Assembly: GCF_049686335.1 (NCBI RefSeq)
Contig: NZ_JBAVHX010000004.1
Coordinates: 62,001 to 126,000 of the forward strand
Origin: Buttiauxella sp049686335
GTDB lineage: Bacteria; Pseudomonadota; Gammaproteobacteria; Enterobacterales; Enterobacteriaceae
Reading direction: 5' to 3'
DNA length: 64,000 nt
Shown: piece after piece, positions 50,575-58,826 of the stretch
Position numbering within the stretch: position 1 is the stretch's first letter
Layout: every line of letters begins with the position of its first letter
Notes under the pieces: model-generated
Database searches by the model: none
What the model was told of the DNA's origin: nothing
The model's input: only the letters and a program-made list of their open reading frames with translations
Position numbers and translations under genes: made by a program

Positions 50575-50814
50575 GTGATTTCTCCGCTAACCCGGCTAAC
50601 TAATTTAGTCAGGTGATAATTCATTATTTGAATTTCAGCCATCTGGATGGCTATCTTGTGTAGCGGAGAATGGCAGATACCGGACAAGTGGGCAAACGAA
50701 GTTCTTTCATGGGTGTTGAAAATAATTCATGTTGTTAAGACGATGTGAAGAGTAAGTTGATCTGCATCACAGTTTGCCGTTAAATATGACGTCCTGTTTT
50801 TGAGCCTCCTGATT

Positions 50815-51735
50815 ATGATTGTTCGTCCGCAGCAACACTGGTTATTCCGCCTTTTTGTCTGGCATGGTTCCGTTCTACAAAAAATCTATTCACGCCTGCT
50901 GTTGAATGTTGCGCTGTCAATTAGCGTGATTTTCTTTCTGCCGTGGTATGAAACGCTCGGCATAAAACTCACCATCGCGCCATTCAGTATTCTTGGCGTG
51001 GCGATAGCGATTTTCCTCGGTTTCAGAAATAGCGTCTGTTATGCCCGCTTTAACGAGGCCCGAACGCTTTGGGGACAACTGGCCATTACTCAGCGCTCGT
51101 TATTGCGTGAGACAAAAAGCCTGTTCGGCAGCAGCAATGAAGTGCATATCACGACTTTTGTAAATCTGCAGATTGCCTTTAGCCATGCGCTACGCCTGAC
51201 ATTGCGCAAGCGCCCGGTAGACGAAACGCTGAAAAAATACCTGTCCGAGGATGACTTACAATGGGTCACCCAAAGCCACGCGCCTTGTAATCGTATTTTG
51301 CTGTTGATGGGTGACTGGTTAGCTGACAAACGCAAGCAGGGCCTGATTTCTGACGTGGTGTGGAGCAGCCTGAATCATCATCTTAATGATCTTTCGGCGG
51401 TTGCTGGCGGCTGTGAGCGCATCGCTGGTACGCCAATCCCCTTCGCTTACACACTGATTCTGCATCGTACGGTGTATCTGTTTTGTATCATGCTGCCGTT
51501 CGCACTGGTGACGGATCTGCACTACATGACGCCATTCTTGTCGGTATTCATTTCCTATACCTTTATTTCGCTCGACACCCTCGCAGAAGAACTCGAAGAA
51601 CCGTTTGGCACGGAAGACAACGACCTGCCGCTGGACGCCATCTGCAACACCATTGAGCGCGATTTACACGATATGGATGGGAATGAAGAAGTACCGGAAA
51701 GGTTGCGCCCGAATCGCCATTATCGGCTGAGTTAG
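50815..51735 (+). CDS. yneE: YneE, bestrophin-family channel
   Basis: A 306-residue inner-membrane protein nearly collinear with E. coli YneE: MIVRPQQHWLFRLFVWHGSV, FSILGVAIAIFLGFRNSVCYARFNEARTLWGQL and LILHRTVYLFCIMLPFALV-type segments. Bestrophin homologues (UPF0187) form pentameric ion channels; bacterial members tend to conduct cations. The ATG at 50815 is chosen over an upstream TTG at 50800 because it gives the E. coli N-terminus. Convergent with the DUF1993 gene, 16 bp between stops. Confidence 0.93.
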   Translation: MIVRPQQHWLFRLFVWHGSVLQKIYSRLLLNVALSISVIFFLPWYETLGIKLTIAPFSILGVAIAIFLGFRNSVCYARFNEARTLWGQLAITQRSLLRETKSLFGSSNEVHITTFVNLQIAFSHALRLTLRKRPVDETLKKYLSEDDLQWVTQSHAPCNRILLLMGDWLADKRKQGLISDVVWSSLNHHLNDLSAVAGGCERIAGTPIPFAYTLILHRTVYLFCIMLPFALVTDLHYMTPFLSVFISYTFISLDTLAEELEEPFGTEDNDLPLDAICNTIERDLHDMDGNEEVPERLRPNRHYRLS

Positions 51736-51751
51736 TCGGGCGCTGATTTCA

Positions 51752-52255
51752 TTAGAAAATAGCACCCACGAAATCACGCTTGCCTAACGGCACGCCCGCC
51801 TGGCGCAAAATGTCGTATGCGGTGGTGAAGTGGAAGTAGAAGTTCGGGGTGGCAAATTTATACACGTAGCTGCGCGCGGTGAAACGCAGTTCGTGCTCGC
51901 GAGCCATCACGACGATTGGGCGTTCATCGTCGCCATCCAGTTGTGCATCGCTAATCCCTTGCATAAACGCGATGGTCGCCTGGATACGCGCCTGCAACTG
52001 GGCAATCGTCGTTTCAGTATCTTCCATCACTGGCGCTTCAATATCAGCCAGGCGGGCAACGGCTCGTTTTGCCATATCGGTAGAGATTTGTACCTGACGC
52101 ACCAGCGGATACATATCTGCTGCCAGCGCCGCCGTCAGCAGGCTCTCTTCTGTTTTGCCGTTCTCTTTCGCCCAGGTGGCAGCTTTCTCAAGGATTGCTG
52201 ACAAATTGGTCAAACCATGGATGAACTGCGCATTGGTTTCGCTGTAAATCGACAT
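51752..52255 (-). CDS. DUF1993 family protein
   Basis: A 167-residue protein of the DUF1993 family, a helical DinB-like fold: MSIYSETNAQFIHGLTNLSA, LAADMYPLVRQVQISTDMAK, and NFYFHFTTAYDILRQAGVPLGKRDFVG at the end, the strongest conserved block. His residues in YPLV...FHFTTAYDIL could bind a metal as in DinB proteins. The start at 52255 follows AAAGGAAGTAACA; a longer frame to 52291 lacks a site. No function is known. Convergent with yneE. Confidence 0.85.
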   Translation of the reverse strand: MSIYSETNAQFIHGLTNLSAILEKAATWAKENGKTEESLLTAALAADMYPLVRQVQISTDMAKRAVARLADIEAPVMEDTETTIAQLQARIQATIAFMQGISDAQLDGDDERPIVVMAREHELRFTARSYVYKFATPNFYFHFTTAYDILRQAGVPLGKRDFVGAIF

Positions 52256-52333
52256 TGTTACTTCCTTTAAACATGACAAAAGTGACGGCAAGATTACACT
52301 TACTTAGCGCTTTGCGGATAGCGAATTTCAGCC

Positions 52334-52723
52334 TCAGGCGAAGCTAAATCCTTCATCTGCCCAACCGGTCATCCCTCCAATCATGATTTTCACCGGACGC
52401 CCTAAACGCGCCAGTTTTAACGCTGCGCGGTCGGCTCCGTTGCAATGCGGCCCTGCGCAATACACCACAAACAACGTGTCGGCTGGCCACTCGGCCATGC
52501 GCTCTGCTGTCATATCGCGATGCCGCAAATGGGTAGCACCTGGTATATGGCGACGGGCGAACGCTTCAGGGGTTCCCACGACATGCAGCAGCACAAAGTC
52601 CACATCCTGTTCTTTATACGCACTATGAACATCATCACAGTCTGTCTCAAGGCACAGGCGCTGGAAGAAGTGAGCGGCGGCGATTTCAGGACTTGCAGCG
52701 GGAAAATCAGTGACATAACTCAT
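52334..52723 (-). CDS. Rhodanese-like sulfurtransferase
   Basis: A 129-residue single rhodanese domain: FVLLHVVGTPEAFARRHIPGATHLRHRD-type entry (seen in pieces as FVLLHVVGTPEAFARRHIPG) and the active loop VVYCAGPHCNGADRAA with catalytic Cys90. The second loop cysteine (PHC) is unusual and could form a disulfide with it. Divergent from the FtrA-like regulator across a 128-bp gap; this pairing also occurs in Salmonella and Klebsiella. It probably transfers sulfur to cyanide or a protein thiol, and may be controlled by FtrA. Confidence 0.88.
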   Translation of the reverse strand: MSYVTDFPAASPEIAAAHFFQRLCLETDCDDVHSAYKEQDVDFVLLHVVGTPEAFARRHIPGATHLRHRDMTAERMAEWPADTLFVVYCAGPHCNGADRAALKLARLGRPVKIMIGGMTGWADEGFSFA

Positions 52724-52851
52724 AGTGATTCCTCATGAAGGTTCAACAATCGTGTGGGGGGTGTGCCATCACTATAGAGTGCGGGAGAGGTATTGACGTG
52801 TGGCATAAATGACAGATAACGTGAAGATTATGACAATCGTTCGGGATACTC

Positions 52852-53832
52852 ATGCAAAACCCTCTTGTTGTCGCCCTGGCCTATGACGGTCTGTGCACCT
52901 TTGAATTTGGCGTGGTGGTGGAAGTATTTGGTTTGCCGCGCCCGGAAATGGGCGAAAACTGGTATCGCTTTGCGGTAGCGGGAATCGAAGCTGGCGAGCT
53001 GAGAGCCATGGGCGGGATCCGTCTGGCGGTAGACGGCGATTTGTCTCTACTGGAACAAGCCGGAACGATTGTTGTGCCCGGCTGGCGCGGTGCCGATGAA
53101 CCGGTTCCCGAAGCATTGTGCAAAGCATTACGCAAGGCACATGCGCGCGGAGCGCGAGTGATGTCGATTTGCTCCGGCGTGTTTGTGCTGGCAGCCGCAG
53201 GTTTACTTGATGGATTGCAGGCCTCAACCCACTGGCGTTATACCGAAAAACTGCAACAGCGCTATCCGCAAATCGAAGTGATGCCGGATGTGTTGTATAT
53301 CGATAACGGTTCGGTGCTGACCTCCGCAGGCAGTGCGGCAGGGATTGATTTAAGTCTGCATCTGGTGCGGCGTGATTACGGCCAGTTTGCCGCCAACAGC
53401 GTGGCGCGCAGGCTGGTGGTGCCGCCGCATCGCGTCGGTGGGCAGGCGCAGTTTATCGAGCAACCGATGCCCGTCGCCTATGAAAGCCAGCGTCTTAGCC
53501 CGCTGTTTGATTATCTGCAAAACCATCTTGCCGACGAGCACACCGTTGAGTCGCTGGCGACTTTTACCGGCATGAGCCCGAGAACCTTTTTACGCCGTTT
53601 TGCCGCCACAACCGGCACCACGCCCTCGCGCTGGTTGCTGAATATGCGCCTGACTCGCTGCCGTGATTTACTGGAAAGCAGCACGCTGTCTATCGACGAA
53701 ATTGCCGAACGCGTCGGGTTTGGCAGCGCCGCCACTTTACGCCACCATTTCCGCGCTAAGCTTTCCACCACACCTGCGGCGTACCGGAAGACTTTTACTT
53801 CAGGTAACGAAAAAATGATTACTTCACGCTAA
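52852..53832 (+). CDS. ftrA: FtrA-like GlxA-family transcriptional activator
   Basis: A 326-residue regulator of the GlxA group. The N-terminal DJ-1/PfpI domain (residues about 6-180) has GTIVVPGWRGADEP and the nucleophile-elbow motif MSICSGVFVLAAAGLLDG; the C-terminal AraC domain (about 215-315) has two helix-turn-helices, VESLATFTGMSPRTFLRRF and IDEIAERVGFGSAATLRHHF. Closely resembles the regulator annotated FtrA in Salmonella and Klebsiella. Divergent rhodanese gene is the likely target. What it senses is not known. Confidence 0.88.
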   Translation: MQNPLVVALAYDGLCTFEFGVVVEVFGLPRPEMGENWYRFAVAGIEAGELRAMGGIRLAVDGDLSLLEQAGTIVVPGWRGADEPVPEALCKALRKAHARGARVMSICSGVFVLAAAGLLDGLQASTHWRYTEKLQQRYPQIEVMPDVLYIDNGSVLTSAGSAAGIDLSLHLVRRDYGQFAANSVARRLVVPPHRVGGQAQFIEQPMPVAYESQRLSPLFDYLQNHLADEHTVESLATFTGMSPRTFLRRFAATTGTTPSRWLLNMRLTRCRDLLESSTLSIDEIAERVGFGSAATLRHHFRAKLSTTPAAYRKTFTSGNEKMITSR

Positions 53833-53895
53833 ACAACGTGATAGAGATAACGGCATTATTTGAAAGTTGAGCATATGAATTTATCTGGAGTAGAT

Positions 53896-54279
53896 ATGCG
53901 TAAATTGAATGTCTTGTTTTTTTCCGCGGCCCTGATGGCCGGTTCTTTGCCAATGGCGTTTACCGCTCAGGCAGCTGAAGCTCCGGTCGCCGACCCTGCG
54001 CCAGCCGTTGCACCGGCAGCACCGGCAGCACCTGCTGCACAAAACTCTTATGAAATCACCGAGTTCCATGCTGATTACCAGCCATTCAAAATTGGCGACA
54101 TCGTGCCGGACTTGTACCGTACCAAGCCCTATCAGATTGATGCCTGGAAAATCCGACACCTGCCAGCACCGGAAGCCGGTAGCCACTGGACGTACATGGG
54201 CGGGAACTACGTGTTGATTAGCGATGCGGAAGGGAAGATTTTACGTGCGATGAGAGGCGAGATTTTTTATCAGCACTAA
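53896..54279 (+). CDS. RcnB-family small periplasmic protein
   Basis: A 127-residue protein with signal peptide ending near AQA-AEAPVADP, an Ala/Pro-rich linker (APAVAPAAPAAPAAQ) and a C-terminal RcnB domain: DIVPDLYRTKPYQIDAW, LPAPEAGSHWTYMGGNYVLI, then AEGKILRAM. The start at 53896 follows GGAG; two upstream in-frame ATGs lack a site. E. coli RcnB is a periplasmic protein that affects nickel and cobalt balance; the His/Met-rich metal sites of RcnB are not evident here, so function is open. Followed by a REP and a terminator. Confidence 0.82.
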   Translation: MRKLNVLFFSAALMAGSLPMAFTAQAAEAPVADPAPAVAPAAPAAPAAQNSYEITEFHADYQPFKIGDIVPDLYRTKPYQIDAWKIRHLPAPEAGSHWTYMGGNYVLISDAEGKILRAMRGEIFYQH

Positions 54280-54314
54280 CAGAACAAACCCCGGTTAACC
54301 ACAGATGGTTAGTT

Positions 54315-54373
54315 GTAGGTTGGATAAGCGCCATCCACCGGTTTTGTCGGATGACGCTTTCGCTTATCCGACC
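54315..54373. repeat. REP pair
   Basis: A shortened REP (GTAGGTTGGATAAGCG joined directly to CCATCCACC, lacking the usual centre) and a full REP of the TGTCGGATGACGCTTTCGCT / TATCCGACCT class in opposite orientation. Confidence 0.8.
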
Positions 54374-54388
54374 TGGGAAGAGGTTTTC

Positions 54389-54411
54389 CCCCGGTTAACG
54401 ACCGGGGTTTT
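54389..54411 (+). terminator. Rho-independent terminator after the RcnB-like gene
   Basis: CCCCGGT and ACCGGGG form a 7-bp GC-rich stem with a 5-nt loop, followed by TTTTC. It lies after the REP pair and 20 bp before the stop of the minus-strand gene at 54432. Confidence 0.7.
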
Positions 54412-54431
54412 CATATCAAAAAACGGCTAAT

Positions 54432-54725
54432 TTATGCGACACGCATCGCTTTAATTTTCGTGTAGCCGTACTCAAAAATCATATCCGTGGTGCACATAAA
54501 CACAATCACATCACCCGAGCCGCACTCTTCCAGCGTTTCGTTTAATTCTGTATCAAACTCTTTTGACAACTGCGGCATCAACATCTGCATATCGCCTGGA
54601 TAATCTTCGTCTTCGTCCGCTGGCATATCTTCAATTTTTGAACCGCGCACCACATAAACCAACACATTTTTGTCGTTGAATACGATGGGCGCACGCAGAT
54701 GCTTGCCCGTAGGATGCTTAGCCAT
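54432..54725 (-). CDS. Small acidic hypothetical protein
   Basis: A 97-residue cytoplasmic protein not recognised. It begins MAKHPTGKHLRAPIVFNDKN, has a strongly acidic middle (PADEDEDYPGD) and ends FMCTTDMIFEYGYTKIKAMR. No signal peptide or membrane span. A good ribosome-binding site (AAAGGGTAACAAA) precedes the ATG, and the base composition is like core genes, so it is probably a real, conserved enterobacterial gene. Divergent from the GFA-family gene. Confidence 0.7.
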   Translation of the reverse strand: MAKHPTGKHLRAPIVFNDKNVLVYVVRGSKIEDMPADEDEDYPGDMQMLMPQLSKEFDTELNETLEECGSGDVIVFMCTTDMIFEYGYTKIKAMRVA

Positions 54726-54863
54726 TTTGTTACCCTTTTGCTTTACGCTTGAAATTTGGCGCTATCCTCGCAAAAGATGAGACGAAAAGACAGTCTCAGT
54801 GTGATGACAAGCGGTCATAACCCACTAAGCTTGTCGGGTAGCAAAACTCAAACTGAGGTTAGT

Positions 54864-55274
54864 ATGAACCAGAAAATGGCTGCTCAATGTCACTGTGGTG
54901 CTGTCGCATTTACCGTGGAACTCAGCGATGGATTTAATACTATTCGCCGCTGTAACTGCTCATTTTGCCGTATGCGCGGCGCGGTTGCGGTCTCGGCACC
55001 GCTATCGGGAATCGAGATTATCAGGGGCAAAGATAAACTGACTGAATACCGCTTTAATACCGGTGAAGCGGTGCATTTTTTCTGTTCGGTATGCGGGATT
55101 TACACCTTCCACCAGCGTCGCTCCAACCCGGAACAATACGGCGTTAACGTCGCCTGTATTGAAGGTGTTTCGCCTTTTGATTTCCCAAAAATTCCGGTAT
55201 CGGAAGGAGCGCACCATCCAAATGACGGCGGTGGCGGCGTGGCGGGGTATTTGACGTATACGGCGATAAAATGA
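54864..55274 (+). CDS. GFA (CENP-V) domain protein
   Basis: A 136-residue protein with the full zinc-cysteine pattern of the glutathione-dependent formaldehyde-activating fold: CHCGAV, RRCNCSFCRMRG and FFCSVCGIYTFH. The fold binds two zinc ions. Only a few members act with glutathione and formaldehyde, so the reaction is not certain. The start at 54864 follows TGAGGTTAGT; the longer frame from 54756 has no supporting site. Convergent with the DUF2157 gene. Confidence 0.85.
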   Translation: MNQKMAAQCHCGAVAFTVELSDGFNTIRRCNCSFCRMRGAVAVSAPLSGIEIIRGKDKLTEYRFNTGEAVHFFCSVCGIYTFHQRRSNPEQYGVNVACIEGVSPFDFPKIPVSEGAHHPNDGGGGVAGYLTYTAIK

Positions 55275-55320
55275 ATTCATGCTCTGGCATTGAGGATACC
55301 GGTTGGTATCCTCAGAAAGA

Positions 55321-56343
55321 TTAACGCCCTTCCCCCAGCCGCCAAATCTTCTCCGCATAGCGCCCGACCAGCGCCAGCGAGATGGCAAGCAACAGGAAGA
55401 AAATCACTTTGTTGGTGCTGTCCCAGAACAGTTCGAAATAACGCGTGTAGAGGTTGATACCGAGGAAGGTTAAACCGAAACCGCGCAGCATACCGTCGTC
55501 GGTTTTCAGGCTTATCCAGATGCACGCCAGCGCCGCCAGTGCAAACAACAGTGACCAGTGCAGCAGCTCAATCTGGCGCACTCCCTGCCAGATATCGATA
55601 TCGTAATTGCCGAAGATCGACAAAATCCACAGCGCGATAAACAGATACAGCAGCCCCATCGCTTTGCTGACGTTGAATAAATTGCGCTGCTGTAAGCGCG
55701 TTTTCAGCAGATAACAGCCCGCAAGCAGCACCGCCCCGAATAACACAAAGCGAATCGGGTAACTCATCCCGAGCCAGTATGCTCCCCATCCGGAAGCATA
55801 ACCCGTGGACGTACCGAAGAAGCTGCCCAGGGCCAGCAGGCAAAATAGCCAGATCAACCCGGAGCGCGCCAGATAGCCGATTGCGCCATAGGTCGCGCAG
55901 CCCAGTAAGAACAGCGGAGCGACATTTCCGCTGCCGTTATCCAGCGCCATGCCGACTTGCGATAAACACAGCGCGGTGAATAACACGCCGAGGAACACAA
56001 TCGCTTCATTGCTGTAGCGTTTTTCCGGTGTGCGTTTTTGGCGACGGAAACCCCAGAAGTAACAAGCGGCGGCAATAATAGCCAGAATTATGGCGCGGGT
56101 GGCGTAGCCGAAATTAAACAGCAGCGACAACAGAACTTCATCGGCGACAAGACTGCCGATGGCGATAATCACGCAGGCCAGCGCAATCCAGAAGGCGTAG
56201 CGGCTCATCCGTTGCCAGTCAAAAAGTTGCACCGAAAGGTTTTGTTGTAGCCGCTGTTGTTCGTCGGCATCAATCACCCCTTCCTGACGCCAACCTTCCA
56301 GCGTGCGCTGGACGATCTTTTCCTGTTTGCGTGTGACTTTCAT
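55321..56343 (-). CDS. DUF2157 multi-span membrane protein
   Basis: A 340-residue inner-membrane protein with an N-terminal cytoplasmic DUF2157 segment (VQRTLEGWRQEGVIDADEQQ) and about nine to ten hydrophobic spans. The C-terminal part LRGFGLTFLGINLYTRYFEL is the conserved signature of the family. Role unknown. It is preceded by a divergent tam gene; no partner GDYXXLXY-domain gene is next to it, unlike in many genomes. Confidence 0.85.
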   Translation of the reverse strand: MKVTRKQEKIVQRTLEGWRQEGVIDADEQQRLQQNLSVQLFDWQRMSRYAFWIALACVIIAIGSLVADEVLLSLLFNFGYATRAIILAIIAAACYFWGFRRQKRTPEKRYSNEAIVFLGVLFTALCLSQVGMALDNGSGNVAPLFLLGCATYGAIGYLARSGLIWLFCLLALGSFFGTSTGYASGWGAYWLGMSYPIRFVLFGAVLLAGCYLLKTRLQQRNLFNVSKAMGLLYLFIALWILSIFGNYDIDIWQGVRQIELLHWSLLFALAALACIWISLKTDDGMLRGFGLTFLGINLYTRYFELFWDSTNKVIFFLLLAISLALVGRYAEKIWRLGEGR

Positions 56344-56444
56344 ACGGTTTTCCTTACCTGAATCCAGGCTTCAGGTTACAACATCTTGTCGTAATCTAAG
56401 AGATGACACATTCTGATTAGTGAATTTTAGCCGAGGAAAAACCG

Positions 56445-57206
56445 ATGCAAGACTGGAACCCTGCTCTCTATTTACAGTTTGAAGCCGAACGCACCCGCCC
56501 CGCCGCTGAATTAGCCGCACGCATCCAATATCCCGGCGCACAACAGGTCTCTGATTTAGGTTGCGGTCCGGGCAACAGCACGGCGCTGTTGCGTAAAGCC
56601 TTCCCCGAGGCGACGGTAACGGGCGTAGATAACTCCCCGGCAATGCTCGAAAAAGCACGCACGGCTTTGCCTGATTGCCAGTTTGAGAACGCGGATGTCG
56701 CCCACTGGCAACCTGCGGTGAAGCAAGATGTGATTTACGCTAATGCCTCATTGCAGTGGTCAGGCGACCATGCGCAACTGTTCCCGCATCTGGTGGCCCA
56801 ACTCGCGGATAACGGGGTGTTAGCGGTACAAATGCCGGATAACTGGCAAGAGCCAACTCATGCTCTGATGCGCCAGGTGGCGGCGGAATTAGGCCATCCG
56901 GATTCAGGGCGTGAAGCCTTACTTAGCGCACACGAGTATTACGATTTGCTGGCGCAAGCGGGCTGCAGGGTGGATATCTGGCGCACCACCTATTTCCACG
57001 TGATGCCCTCTGCACGAGCGATTATCGACTGGCTCAGTTCTACTGGTTTGCGACCCTATCTGGCGGAGCTTGATAACATCCAGCAGCACGCGTTTCTCGC
57101 GCGGTATCACGCTCTGTTACAACAAGCCTACCCGCCGCAACACGATGGCAATGTGCTGATGTTGTTCCCACGCCTGTTTATGGTGGCGCGTAAAACGAAA
57201 GCGTAG
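56445..57206 (+). CDS. tam: Trans-aconitate 2-methyltransferase
   Basis: A 253-residue S-adenosylmethionine-dependent methyltransferase, one residue longer than E. coli Tam: it opens MQDWNPALYLQFEAERTRPA and has SAM motif I VSDLGCGPGNSTALL, motif II VTGVDNSPAMLEKA and NASLQWSGDHAQLFPHL. Tam methylates trans-aconitate, a spontaneous isomer of cis-aconitate that inhibits aconitase. In E. coli tam and yneE are adjacent; here five genes lie between them. Confidence 0.95.
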   Translation: MQDWNPALYLQFEAERTRPAAELAARIQYPGAQQVSDLGCGPGNSTALLRKAFPEATVTGVDNSPAMLEKARTALPDCQFENADVAHWQPAVKQDVIYANASLQWSGDHAQLFPHLVAQLADNGVLAVQMPDNWQEPTHALMRQVAAELGHPDSGREALLSAHEYYDLLAQAGCRVDIWRTTYFHVMPSARAIIDWLSSTGLRPYLAELDNIQQHAFLARYHALLQQAYPPQHDGNVLMLFPRLFMVARKTKA

Positions 57207-57261
57207 CGACTTGCGTCAGAACTGGCGTCAGAACTGGCGTAAAGGGTGAATGGTGCTCGCG

Positions 57262-57969
57262 CTATTCAAGACGCAGCGGTGGAAGTTTGTCGAACACCGA
57301 TCGCAGGCAACTGCCCCACAAGGTGCGGATCTCGCTGAAATAGTCGTGCTGCGCGGTGATGGCGTACTGGCGCGAGTCATCAAAACTGTCGCTATGGTAG
57401 ATCATCACATCGAGCGGCAGGCCCACGGAGAGATTCGAGTTAAGCGTCGAGTCCATAGAAATCAAGGCGCACTGCACCGCTTGTTCAAGGCCGGTATCGT
57501 GACTGACGATGCGGTCGATTATCGGTTTGCCATATTTGCTTTCACCAATCTGGAAATAGGGCGTGTCGACGGTCGCTTCAATGAAATTGCCTTCGGCGTA
57601 AATATGGAACAGACGCATCCCTTCGCCGCGAATCTGCCCGCCGAGAATAAAGGTGGCAGTAAAATCCGCCCCATCCCGGGCAATCACCTCTTTTAGCGTT
57701 TGCCCTACCAGCACGGCGGCGTCATACAACGAGCAGACGGTGTAGAGATTTTGCGTCGTGGCATCCTGCGCGCGGTGCTGTAGCAAGTTGATGACGCTTT
57801 GGGTGGTCGCCAGATTTCCCGCACTTTGCATGATTAACGTGCGGTCATCTCCACGATGGAAAACGTGCAGTTTCTTGAATGTCGAAATGTGGTCAACGCC
57901 TGCGTTGGTTCGCGAATCACTGACAAAAATCATCCCGCAAGCCAGCCGCATGGCGACGCAATAAGTCAT
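57262..57969 (-). CDS. Anbu, proteasome-like bacterial peptidase
   Basis: A 235-residue member of the Ntn-hydrolase family known as Anbu (ancestral beta subunit). The chain begins MTYCVAMRLACGMIFVSDSR, so removal of Met would expose Thr as the nucleophile; no propeptide is present, as usual for Anbu. Other features are the Asp in SDSRTNAG and Lys in FKKLHVF. Anbu forms large open rings and has shown little or no peptidase activity in tests. It is the last gene of a conserved operon with a transglutaminase-like, an alpha-E and an ATP-grasp protein. Confidence 0.88.
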   Translation of the reverse strand: MTYCVAMRLACGMIFVSDSRTNAGVDHISTFKKLHVFHRGDDRTLIMQSAGNLATTQSVINLLQHRAQDATTQNLYTVCSLYDAAVLVGQTLKEVIARDGADFTATFILGGQIRGEGMRLFHIYAEGNFIEATVDTPYFQIGESKYGKPIIDRIVSHDTGLEQAVQCALISMDSTLNSNLSVGLPLDVMIYHSDSFDDSRQYAITAQHDYFSEIRTLWGSCLRSVFDKLPPLRLE

Positions 57970-58022
57970 AAAAATCCCCTGTCTGGAAATGGACGGGGCT
58001 GCTCGCCCGTCAAATCGCTTCG

Positions 58023-58826
58023 TTATTGTTGCGCGCTTTGCATACGCTGAACGGCGGCCACGGTTTCCATCCCTTCATCGCCGCCGCCCATGCGCACACC
58101 CCGCACCGGGCAGGCGTCAAGATAGTCGAACCCCACCGCCAGTTTAAGATGGTGACAGGTGTTGCGTGTGTTGTTGGTGATGTCAAAACTGTGCCAGTGC
58201 CCTTCTACCAGCGCTTCCACCCAGGCGTGCATCGCCACGTGCGCACTGTCCGGGGTGTAGAGATAACCGCTGACATAACGTGCGGGGATGCCAAGGCTGC
58301 GGCAGCAGGCGACAAACACGTGGGCGTGATCCTGGCAAACGCCCACGCCTGCGGCGAACACTTGCGCGGCGCTGTCTTTCACATTGGTGCCGCCTGGCGT
58401 ATAAGGCATGCGCTCCAGCACTTCGCCCATCATCACGGTCAGGCTCGCAAGCGGTGCCGTCTCCTGCCAGTAATTCCCGGCAAAGGCCAGAATCGCGCTA
58501 TCCGGTTGGGTTAATGGCGTGTGGCGCAACCACACCAGCGGCGAAAGGGATTCGCAGGCACCGTCATCAATCACCTGGTCTTCGGCAATTTCCACCACGC
58601 CAGTGGCTTTAATACTGATTGACTGATGCGGGCGGTCAAGCGTCAGGACATGCAGGATATTGCCGAAGGCGTCGGTGGTCTGCACCGCTTCTACCGGCAA
58701 GGCAAGTTCCCAGGAAATAATGTGCTGATGTTGTGACTCCTGCGGCGTGAGGCGCAAATATTGGGTGCTGTGTTTGACCAGTTCGTCATAGCTGTAATGC
58801 GTGCTGTGCTCAATCGTCAGTCTCAT
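58023..58826 (-). CDS. Transglutaminase-like cysteine protein of the Anbu operon
   Basis: A 267-residue protein with the transglutaminase-like catalytic set: Cys in AAGVGVCQDHAHVFVACCRS, His in VAMHAWVEALVEG and Asp in HSFDITNNTRN. The N-terminal domain (RLTIEHSTHYSYDELVKHST) is the bacterial transglutaminase N-terminal region. Starts overlap the alpha-E gene by 4 bp. In this operon type it is thought to act on peptides or isopeptide bonds made by the ATP-grasp partner; experimental proof is lacking. Confidence 0.88.
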   Translation of the reverse strand: MRLTIEHSTHYSYDELVKHSTQYLRLTPQESQHQHIISWELALPVEAVQTTDAFGNILHVLTLDRPHQSISIKATGVVEIAEDQVIDDGACESLSPLVWLRHTPLTQPDSAILAFAGNYWQETAPLASLTVMMGEVLERMPYTPGGTNVKDSAAQVFAAGVGVCQDHAHVFVACCRSLGIPARYVSGYLYTPDSAHVAMHAWVEALVEGHWHSFDITNNTRNTCHHLKLAVGFDYLDACPVRGVRMGGGDEGMETVAAVQRMQSAQQ

